Assembly (NCBI GenBank): GCA_041640815.1
Contig: JBEPZO010000001.1
Coordinates: 62,001 to 126,000 of the forward strand
Length of the DNA stretch: 64,000 nucleotides
Direction of reading: 5' to 3'
Origin: JANWZL01 sp041640815
GTDB lineage: Bacteria > Pseudomonadota > Gammaproteobacteria > Burkholderiales > Thiobacillaceae
The stretch's first letter is position 1, and every line of letters starts with the position of its first letter. The notes under the pieces are model-generated. The model did no database searches and was not told the origin of the DNA. It worked only from the letters and a program-made list of their open reading frames with translations. The translations under genes and the position numbers were made by a program. Shown one piece after another: positions 8,707 through 15,348 of this stretch.

Positions 8707-9027
8707 ATGCCTAACAAGATTGAACTTCCGAAGGATTGGGTCTGCAATGGATTAGAGCTAAAACCTAAGAGTGGTGCTACTTCATCAAATACATGGATTC
8801 TGGCTGGGACAGAGATAAAGCCTAAATCTGGGGCTGGGAGTTCAAATACGTGGGTGTGGGATGGCAAAGAACTTAAACCGAAGTACGGCGCTAATACATC
8901 TAATACCTGGGTTGTTGATGGCAACAAAATAAAACCTAAATACGGAGCGAACACATCTAATACATACGAAATCAATGGGCAACCGATTTTGGTCGTTGCG
9001 GGACAGATTGTGCTCAGATTATGGTAA
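8707..9027 (+). CDS. Tandem 19-residue repeat protein, function unknown
   Basis: A 106-residue protein built almost entirely from four 19-residue repeats at positions 17-35, 36-54, 55-73 and 74-92. The consensus is (E/K)(L/I)KPK(S/Y)GA-x-x-SNT(W/Y), then three variable residues and G-x. It starts with a partial cap ending in CNGL and closes with PILVVAGQIVLRLW. Regular spacing of Trp, Gly and Pro-Lys suggests a small all-beta solenoid or propeller-like fold that may bind a ligand. There is no signal peptide or membrane segment. AAGAGGGG precedes the ATG and a strong promoter lies upstream. The stop overlaps the start of the next gene (ATGGTAA), implying translational coupling and a joint function. 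No named family was recognised. Confidence 0.8.
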   Translation: MPNKIELPKDWVCNGLELKPKSGATSSNTWILAGTEIKPKSGAGSSNTWVWDGKELKPKYGANTSNTWVVDGNKIKPKYGANTSNTYEINGQPILVVAGQIVLRLW

Positions 9028-9722
9028 ACTCTGGTGGTGATTCAAATTCTGGCATAATATCCGCCAACAAGGTGGTCACCAAAGACTACCCAGAAAACAT
9101 TGAGCATGGGTTCATGGTGTGCGGAATAAATTATGGTTATTCTGTTGCCGATGAGAAACGCGAGCGCGCGGGGTCTGTAGGACAGATTGAGCAGCCATCT
9201 TTTTTTTCCGATCTGTCTGTGCGAAAAACAGACAAATTCAGAAATCGCATCATTAAATGGCTTAAAAATTGGGGATTTGATTTAGTAACAGAGGCAGGAA
9301 AAGAGGGGCCACTGGAGCGTCGATTCTTTCAGTGTAACTGGCTGGACACGCAGGCCCGTAGCACAGAACATGACGAGATTACACTGGATACTCTTGTCAA
9401 AGAATCTGATGGATTTCTTGGACTTCTGTCTCAACGCCGGCCATCTGTTGTATTTTTAGGCGGCTCCATTCTAATGAATGCAGTTAACGATAAAAGGCTG
9501 CTTCCGCGAATTGTAAATATCTTAGGTGAAGCCTCGGAAGAAAGGATTTATCTCGGTGATCTCCCAGATTATCGTGGGCGCCGATTCCGTGTGCGCGTGC
9601 GCAACTTTAGAAATGCTGTTATCATCGGTTTGCCACACCCGACTGGCTCACGTGGACTCTCGGATGCATATATGGCATCGATAAAACTCCCTATCTATGC
9701 GGTACATCGCATGATCCTTTAG
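9021..9722 (+). CDS. Uncharacterised protein with uracil-DNA-glycosylase-like motifs
   Basis: A 233-residue soluble protein whose start overlaps the end of the repeat-protein gene. Near the N-terminus, MVCGINYGYS (residues 32-41) resembles motif A of the uracil-DNA glycosylase superfamily (G-[IM/Q]-[ND]-P-G/Y). Near the C-terminus, LPHPTGSRGLSD (about 204-215) resembles the HPS-type motif B. Between them are a hydrophobic strand SVVFLGGSILM and conserved-looking RNRIIKWLKNWG and CNWLDTQ. The arrangement of an alpha/beta core with motif A early and HP-motif late fits a UDG fold, but the Pro of motif A is replaced by Tyr, so enzymatic activity is uncertain. Composition is AT-rich like the rest of the island. 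It could also be a base or nucleotide sensor. Confidence 0.7.
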   Translation: MVNSGGDSNSGIISANKVVTKDYPENIEHGFMVCGINYGYSVADEKRERAGSVGQIEQPSFFSDLSVRKTDKFRNRIIKWLKNWGFDLVTEAGKEGPLERRFFQCNWLDTQARSTEHDEITLDTLVKESDGFLGLLSQRRPSVVFLGGSILMNAVNDKRLLPRIVNILGEASEERIYLGDLPDYRGRRFRVRVRNFRNAVIIGLPHPTGSRGLSDAYMASIKLPIYAVHRMIL

Positions 9723-9880
9723 CCTGAATAGGTAACTGTTATGGGTGGCGACGGCACTCTGTGACATTGAGCCATGCAGTAAAGGATGACATGCTATAAC
9801 TGCCAAAGTCTGACCAGGCAGGCACAGGTTCTGATTGTCTGGGTAGAATATCGACATGTTCCCGATTCCGCCCGAGCATC

Positions 9881-10828
9881 ATGAAACACGAAAAACTCTG
9901 TGTCATCGGCGGTGGCGGCTTCGTCGGCCACCACCTGGTCAGTTTGCTGGCGTCGCGTGGCTACAAGGTGAGGGTGCCGACGCGCCGTCGCCAGCGCATC
10001 CTCGATCTGACGGTCCTGCCTACTGTCGAGGTCGAGGAGGCCAATGTCCACGACCCTGCCACGCTGCGCACCCTGCTGCAAGGCATGGATGCCGTCATCA
10101 ACCTGGTGGGCATCCTCCATGGCACGCCGGCCGAGTTCGAGCGCGTGCACGTCGAGCTGCCCCGCCGCATTGCTCAAGCCTGCAGCGAGGTCGGCGTCAG
10201 GCGCCTGCTGCACATGAGCGCCTTGGGCGCCGATACGGCTTCGCGCAGCGTCTATCAGCAGACCAAAGCCAAAGGCGAGGCCGAGGTGATGGCCATCGGG
10301 CGGGCAACTGGCCTGGCCGTCACCGCCTTTCGACCCTCCGTCATCTTCGGGCCGGGCGATAGCTTCCTGTCCCTGTTTGCCGAGGTGTTGAAGCTCGCGC
10401 CCGTCGTACCCCTCGCCGGCGCCAGCGCCCGTTTCCAGCCGGTCTATGTCGGTGATGTGGCACGCGCCTTCGCCACGGCCCTCGACGAGCCGTCGACCTC
10501 TGGTCAGGTCTATAGCCTGTGCGGCCCTAAGGTCTACACCCTGGCTGAGCTTGTGCGGCTGACCGCGCATACCTTGGGGCTCAAGCGCTGGATCATCCCG
10601 CTCGACGCGGCGCAGTCTTATCTCTTTGCTCGGCTGATGGAGCTTAAGCCGGGCAAGAAGCTCATGACCCGCGACAATTACTATGCCATGCAGACCGACA
10701 ACGTCTGTCCCGCGGGCTTTCCTGCCCTGTTCGGCCAGCCGACGGCGCTCGAGGCGGTGATCGACTACCTGCACGGCGTTGGCCCCCGGCTCGGTTATGA
10801 CCGTTACCGCCGGCTCGCGCGCCGCTAG
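9881..10828 (+). CDS. NDUFA9-like atypical SDR / NAD(P)-dependent epimerase family protein
   Basis: A 315-residue Rossmann-fold protein of the extended/atypical short-chain dehydrogenase group, similar to the complex I accessory subunit NDUFA9. The nucleotide site is the Gly-rich CVIGGGGFVGHHL at residues 7-19. AVINLVGILHG and the YQQTKAKGEAEV segment (an active-site-like Tyr/Lys pair) follow. Bacterial members are of uncertain substrate, and a role in quinone or respiratory complex assembly is speculative. It returns to the GC-rich codon use of the chromosome and precedes cca by 38 bp, the gene order usual in betaproteobacteria. Confidence 0.88.
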   Translation: MKHEKLCVIGGGGFVGHHLVSLLASRGYKVRVPTRRRQRILDLTVLPTVEVEEANVHDPATLRTLLQGMDAVINLVGILHGTPAEFERVHVELPRRIAQACSEVGVRRLLHMSALGADTASRSVYQQTKAKGEAEVMAIGRATGLAVTAFRPSVIFGPGDSFLSLFAEVLKLAPVVPLAGASARFQPVYVGDVARAFATALDEPSTSGQVYSLCGPKVYTLAELVRLTAHTLGLKRWIIPLDAAQSYLFARLMELKPGKKLMTRDNYYAMQTDNVCPAGFPALFGQPTALEAVIDYLHGVGPRLGYDRYRRLARR

Positions 10829-10866
10829 CGCTGCATAGTGAGCGCTCGCGCAAGGCGCGCAGCGGC

Positions 10867-12093
10867 ATGCGATTCCCCGCTCACATCCGCGTCTACGCCG
10901 TCGGCGGCGCGGTGCGCGACCGTCTGCTCGGCCTGCCGGTCAAGGATCGCGATTATGTCGTCGTCGGCGCCACCCCCGAGGAGATGGTCGCCCTGGGTTT
11001 CAAACCCGTGGGTAAGGACTTCCCCGTCTTCCTGCATCCTGTGACGCAGGAGGAATACGCGCTGGCACGCACCGAGCGCAAGACCGCACGCGGCTACAAG
11101 GGGTTTAAGGTCTATGCCGCACCCGACGTCACCCTGGAGGAGGACCTGCGCCGGCGTGACCTCACCATCAATGCCATGGCCGAGGACGCGGCGGGCCGCA
11201 TCATCGACCCCTATGGAGGCCAGGCAGATTTGCGCGCCAGGCTGTTGCGCCACGTCTCGCCCGCGTTTGCCGAGGACCCGGTGCGCATCCTGCGCGTGGC
11301 CCGCTTTGCTGCCCGCCTCAGTGATTTCCGCGTCGCCGAGGAGACGCTTGCGCTCATGCGGCAGATGGTCAAGGCCGGCGAGGTCGACGCCTTGGTGCCC
11401 GAGCGGGTCTGGCAGGAGCTCGCGCGGGGTTTGATGGAGCAGCGCCCTGCACGCATGCTCGAGGTGCTCAGAGACTGCGGCGCCCTCGATCGCCTGTTGC
11501 CCGAGGTGGCCCGGCTATTCGGCGTGCCACAGAACCCGGTGAGCCATCCCGAGATCGATACTGGGGACCACCTCCTGCGCGTCTTGGATTGGGCCGCACG
11601 CGCCGGGTACGACCTGCCCGTGCGCTATGCCGCCTTGCTGCATGACGTCGGCAAGGGGCTCACCCCGCCCGAGCGCTGGCCCGATCACACCGGCCATGAG
11701 CAAGCCGGGGTGGCAGCGGTGAGGGCGGTGAGCGAGCGTTTGCGAGTGCCCGCCGACTGCCGCGAGCTTGCCCTGACGGTGACGCGCTGGCATGGCCTCG
11801 CCCACCAAGCCGAGCAGCTCGATGCTGCCGCGCTGCTCGATCTGCTCGAACGTTGCGATGCCTTTCGCCGACCAGGGCGTCTGAAGGCCTTTCTTGAGGC
11901 CTGTGCGGCGGATTTTCATGGCCGTCCGGGCTGGGAAAACAAGCCATTCGTGCCTGCGGAGCGACTTTCCCGGGCGCTTGCTGCCGCCCGTAACGTCGAT
12001 GCCGGGGCCCTGGCGAGGCGTGTGACCCCTGCTGCCCTCCCCGCTGCGCTCAAGGCCGCACGCGTGGCCGCGATCGAAGCAGCACTGCGCTGA
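10867..12093 (+). CDS. cca: CCA-adding tRNA nucleotidyltransferase with HD domain
   Basis: A multifunctional CCA protein (408 residues) that adds or repairs the 3' CCA of tRNA and, through its HD domain, carries phosphohydrolase activity. The class II nucleotidyltransferase head shows VYAVGGAVRD and the acidic pair in KDRDYVVVG, then RRDLTINAMA. The neck continues through DPVRILRVARFAARL. The C-terminal HD domain (about 215-330) has YAALLHDVGKGLTP and D-H further on. Length and domain order match the gammaproteobacterial/betaproteobacterial form. It probably shares a transcript with the upstream NDUFA9-like gene. Confidence 0.96.
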   Translation: MRFPAHIRVYAVGGAVRDRLLGLPVKDRDYVVVGATPEEMVALGFKPVGKDFPVFLHPVTQEEYALARTERKTARGYKGFKVYAAPDVTLEEDLRRRDLTINAMAEDAAGRIIDPYGGQADLRARLLRHVSPAFAEDPVRILRVARFAARLSDFRVAEETLALMRQMVKAGEVDALVPERVWQELARGLMEQRPARMLEVLRDCGALDRLLPEVARLFGVPQNPVSHPEIDTGDHLLRVLDWAARAGYDLPVRYAALLHDVGKGLTPPERWPDHTGHEQAGVAAVRAVSERLRVPADCRELALTVTRWHGLAHQAEQLDAAALLDLLERCDAFRRPGRLKAFLEACAADFHGRPGWENKPFVPAERLSRALAAARNVDAGALARRVTPAALPAALKAARVAAIEAALR

Positions 12094-12205
12094 CCGTCTC
12101 GCGACTCGCCCACCGAGGCTGACGCGCTGTGCCTGGTCATCGAGACGACGCAAGACTTTGGTAAGATGGGATGACGTCTGGTGAGCGTGATGAAAGGAGG
12201 ACGTG

Positions 12206-12406
12206 ATGAAGACCAACGTCGGCAGTATCGACCGCATTCTGCGCATCGTCGTGGGCCTGGCCCTCATCGTTTGGGCTGCCATGGGTGGCCCGGTTTGGGC
12301 CTGGATTGGTGTGGTCCCCCTCGCCACGGGTGCCATCGGCTGGTGTCCGGTCTATCTGCCTTTCGGCATCAGTACCTGCAAGACCAAGTCGGAGCAGCAG
12401 GGCTGA
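12206..12406 (+). CDS. YgaP-type DUF2892 inner-membrane protein
   Basis: A 66-residue membrane protein with the DUF2892 signature: N-terminal VGSIDRILRIVVGLALI, two transmembrane helices, and GWCPVYLPFGISTC before a short polar tail. The ATG at 12206 is preferred over the GTG one codon earlier because AAAGGAGG ends 5 bp before it. Members are often found with sulfur or redox genes (the membrane part of the YgaP rhodanese is homologous), but no rhodanese is attached here. The exact role is unknown. Confidence 0.9.
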   Translation: MKTNVGSIDRILRIVVGLALIVWAAMGGPVWAWIGVVPLATGAIGWCPVYLPFGISTCKTKSEQQG

Positions 12407-12571
12407 GCGCCTGCGGTGTCGTCTCGCCGCGCCACCCTGCATGGGTTGACGCGGGCGTGCATGCACCCTGCTGGAACGGCCACTGCCGCGAAGTGACAAG
12501 TAAGACCGCAGGCCGGGCCGCGATCGCCTCCCGTCTGGCCTGCCTCGCGGGCACGGCGCGCCCCTGCCGCT

Positions 12572-14080
12572 TCAGGCCAGGAACAGCTTGTAAGCCGGGT
12601 TGCGCATCTCGTTCCAGTACCGATAGCCCAGGCCGTCGAGGAACTGCTGGAACTGCGCCATCTCTTCAGGCGGGACCTGGATGCCGACCAGCACGCGACC
12701 ATAATCGGCGCCGTGGTTGCGGTAGTGGAAGAGGCTGATGTTCCAGTCATGGCTCATGCTGTTCAAGAAGCGCATCAGCGCCCCGGGCCGCTCGGGAAAC
12801 TCGAAGCGGTAGATCACCTCGTGGCGCGCCTGGGGGGCGCGGCCGCCGACCATGTGGCGGATGTGTAGCTTCGCCATCTCGTTGTCGGTGAGGTCCAACA
12901 CCGGCAGGCCATGCTGGCTGAGGTTGCGCTTGATGCCTTCCACCTCGTCCTGGTCGTGCACCTGAATGCCGACGAAGACATGCGCCACCTCGGGGTCGGC
13001 GTAGCGGTAGTTGAATTCGGTGATCACCCGCCCGCCGATTAAGGCGCAAAACTGCTTGAAGCTACCTGGCCGCTCCGGGATCGTCACCGCGAGGATGGCC
13101 TCGCGTTTCTCGCCTACCTCGGCGCGCTCGGCCACGAAGCGCAAGCGGTCGAAGTTCATGTTGGCGCCGCTGGCAATCGCCACCAGGTGTTGATCGCGCA
13201 CCCCCTCGCGCGCCACCCAGGCCTTCAGACCGGCCACGCCCAGGGCACCCGCCGGCTCGAGGATGGAGCGCGTGTCCTCGAACACGTCCTTGATGGCGGC
13301 GCAAATGGCGTCGTTGTCGACGCGGATGACTTCATCCACGTACAGCTGCGCGAGGCGGAAGGTCTCTTCGCCGACCTGTTTCACCGCCACGCCGTCGGCA
13401 AAGATGCCCACCTGGGGCAAAACGATGCGCGCCTTCTTGCAAAGCGAGCGCGCCATGGCGTCGGCGTCTTCCGGTTCCACGCCGATGACCTTGATCTGCG
13501 GTTTGAGGCGTTTCAGGTAAGCCGCGATGCCAGCAATGAGGCCGCCGCCGCCGACCGGCACGAATACGGCATGCAGGGGATGGCGGGCCTGGCGCAGCAG
13601 CTCCATGCCGATGGTGCCTTGGCCGGCGATGACATCGGGGTCGTCGTAAGGGTGCACGAAGGTCTTGCCCTCGGCGTCGGCGATGCTGCGTGCCTGGGCA
13701 TAGGCCTCGTCGTAGGAGTCGCCGTGCAGGACGACGCGGGCGCCGCGTTTGGCGACGGCATCGATCTTGATCTGGGGTGTGGTGGCCGGCATGACGATGG
13801 TGGCCTCGCAACCCAACACCTGCGCGGCCAGGGCCACGCCTTGGGCGTGATTGCCAGCGGAGGCCGCCACCACCCCCCGTTTCAACAGTTGCGGTGCGAG
13901 GTTCGCCATCTTGTTGTAGGCCCCCCTCAGCTTGAAGGAGAATACGGGCTGCAGATCCTCGCGTTTGAGCCACACGGTGTTGCCTAGGCGTTGCGACAGG
14001 TTATCCGCCGCTTCCAGCGGGGATTCGATGGCCACGTCGTAGACGCGGGCGAGCAGGATCCTTTCCAAATAGTCCGTCAT
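12572..14080 (-). CDS. ilvA: Threonine ammonia-lyase, biosynthetic
   Basis: Threonine deaminase converts threonine to 2-oxobutanoate, the first step of isoleucine synthesis. The 502-residue length matches the long biosynthetic form. The PLP Lys lies in FSFKLRGAYNKM (about residues 48-59) and the phosphate-cradle glycine run is VPVGGGGLIAGIA. The C-terminal third (about 325-500) has two ACT-like regulatory domains, beginning ILAVTIPERPGSFKQF and EVIYRFEFPERPGALMRF, consistent with isoleucine feedback control. It is divergent from rpiA. Its upstream region holds a GCCCAG / CTGGGC inverted repeat at about 14106-14123, of unknown role. Confidence 0.97.
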   Translation of the reverse strand: MTDYLERILLARVYDVAIESPLEAADNLSQRLGNTVWLKREDLQPVFSFKLRGAYNKMANLAPQLLKRGVVAASAGNHAQGVALAAQVLGCEATIVMPATTPQIKIDAVAKRGARVVLHGDSYDEAYAQARSIADAEGKTFVHPYDDPDVIAGQGTIGMELLRQARHPLHAVFVPVGGGGLIAGIAAYLKRLKPQIKVIGVEPEDADAMARSLCKKARIVLPQVGIFADGVAVKQVGEETFRLAQLYVDEVIRVDNDAICAAIKDVFEDTRSILEPAGALGVAGLKAWVAREGVRDQHLVAIASGANMNFDRLRFVAERAEVGEKREAILAVTIPERPGSFKQFCALIGGRVITEFNYRYADPEVAHVFVGIQVHDQDEVEGIKRNLSQHGLPVLDLTDNEMAKLHIRHMVGGRAPQARHEVIYRFEFPERPGALMRFLNSMSHDWNISLFHYRNHGADYGRVLVGIQVPPEEMAQFQQFLDGLGYRYWNEMRNPAYKLFLA

Positions 14081-14258
14081 GCGTTAGGGTAGTGAAAAGC
14101 TTCATGCCCAGCATCGTCTGGGCAACGTCCGAGCCGAGACACCCGCTCTGGGGGGGCGGGGTAAGGCAGCGCTGCCGCAGTCAGACCTGCGTGCCAACAT
14201 CGCCCGCACCGTGAATGCTATTGTCAGGCTTTTATCGACAACTGGATAGAGAAACACC

Positions 14259-14915
14259 ATGAATCAGGATGAGATGAAGCGGGCCGTTGCCCGCGCCGCC
14301 ATCGAGTACGTCCCTAGCGGCGTCATCGGTGTCGGCACCGGTTCCACCGCCAACTATTTCATCGATGAGCTCGCCCATGTCAAGGGCCGCATCGACGCTG
14401 CCGTGGCCTCGTCGGTGGCGACGGCCGAGCGGCTCAAGCGCCACGGCATCCATGTCGTCGATCTCAACGAGGTGGGTGAGCTCGAGGTGTACATCGATGG
14501 CGCCGACGAGATCACGCGCCACCTCGCCATGATCAAGGGCGGTGGCGGCGCCCTCACGCGCGAGAAGATCGTCGCCGCCTGCGCGAAAAAGTTCGTCTGC
14601 ATCGTCGATCAGACCAAGCTGGTGGATGTGCTCGGCCGCTTCCCCCTGCCCGTCGAGGTGATCCCCATGGCGCGCGCTTATGTTGCCCGCCAGCTCGTCA
14701 AGCTCGGCGGCAAACCGGTGCTGCGGGCAGGGTTCACCACCGATAACGGCAACGTCATCCTCGACGTGCACAACCTCAACATCCTCGACCCAGTGGCGTT
14801 GGAGGGCGAGATCAACCAGATCGTGGGGGTGGTCGCCAATGGGCTATTCGCCCGCCGCCGCGCCGACGTGTGTCTGCTCGGCACCCCCACAGGGGTGCAG
14901 ACCTTGACCGCTTAG
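14259..14915 (+). CDS. rpiA: Ribose-5-phosphate isomerase A
   Basis: Interconverts ribose 5-phosphate and ribulose 5-phosphate in the pentose phosphate or Calvin cycle. The 218-residue protein has the family motifs in order: GVGTGSTANYFIDEL (phosphate loop, about 26-40), YIDGADEI with catalytic Asp residues, KGGGGALTREKIVA, and the C-terminal NGLFARRRADVCLLGTP. Length is typical. A PilZ gene follows 20 bp later in the same direction. Confidence 0.97.
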   Translation: MNQDEMKRAVARAAIEYVPSGVIGVGTGSTANYFIDELAHVKGRIDAAVASSVATAERLKRHGIHVVDLNEVGELEVYIDGADEITRHLAMIKGGGGALTREKIVAACAKKFVCIVDQTKLVDVLGRFPLPVEVIPMARAYVARQLVKLGGKPVLRAGFTTDNGNVILDVHNLNILDPVALEGEINQIVGVVANGLFARRRADVCLLGTPTGVQTLTA

Positions 14916-14935
14916 GCGGGAGGCGCGGTCGCCCT

Positions 14936-15298
14936 ATGCAGCAGGACCGGAGGCGTTTTCACCGCGTGCTGCACGATGCCCGTGCCAGGGTATTCAGTGC
15001 CGAGGGAGAATGGCCTTGCCAGCTACACGACCTATCCCTCAAAGGCTGTCTACTTGTCGCCAACACCGATTGGCAACTCAATCCGAGGCAGACCTATCAG
15101 GTTTCCATCCAGTTGGGGCGCGACGTCAAGATTGATATGGAGGCGCGTTTGGTTTACCAAAGCGGCCGTTACGCCGGCTTCGAGTGTAGGCGCATCGATC
15201 TCGACAGCGTAACCGAGCTGCGTCGCCTGCTAGAGCTCAACCTGGGCGACCCAGCCTTGTTGGAGCGGGACATCCAGGCTCTGCTGCGGGGCGTCTGA
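14936..15298 (+). CDS. PilZ domain protein, putative c-di-GMP effector
   Basis: A 120-residue single-domain PilZ protein. The ATG at 14936 places the c-di-GMP binding RxxxR segment (DRRRFHR) at residues 4-10. The second motif is DLSLKG at about 33-38, the usual D/N-x-S-x-x-G. A beta-barrel pattern follows, with VSIQLGRDVKI and FECRRIDLDS. Such proteins change motility, adhesion or polysaccharide output when c-di-GMP binds. The partner is not evident from neighbours. It converges on polA with a 50-bp gap. Confidence 0.88.
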   Translation: MQQDRRRFHRVLHDARARVFSAEGEWPCQLHDLSLKGCLLVANTDWQLNPRQTYQVSIQLGRDVKIDMEARLVYQSGRYAGFECRRIDLDSVTELRRLLELNLGDPALLERDIQALLRGV

Positions 15299-15348
15299 GC
15301 GGCCCGGGGACGCCAACGGCATGCGCTGCCTACACCCTCCCGCTCGCC

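Larger units (their letters stand above)
3836..9880. other. AT-rich accessory island between slt and the NDUFA9-like gene
   Basis: Base composition and codon use change abruptly after slt and revert at the NDUFA9-like gene. Coding sequences at 4000-6312, 8707-9027 and 9021-9722 use many A/T-ending codons, unlike both flanks. The segment also contains an IS5-family element with a TTAA target duplication and nearly 1 kb without a credible gene. No integrase gene, tRNA or flanking direct repeat was recognised, so the mode of entry is unknown. The gene content (KAP NTPase, DNA-glycosylase-like protein, IS) is of the kind found in defence or mobile islands; that role is inference. Confidence 0.7.

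Noticed and set aside
9794..10774. Long open frame on the minus strand opposite the NDUFA9-like gene
   Set aside because: Shadow frame caused by high third-position GC; the plus-strand product has clear family motifs. The same applies to other long antisense frames in the GC-rich parts.
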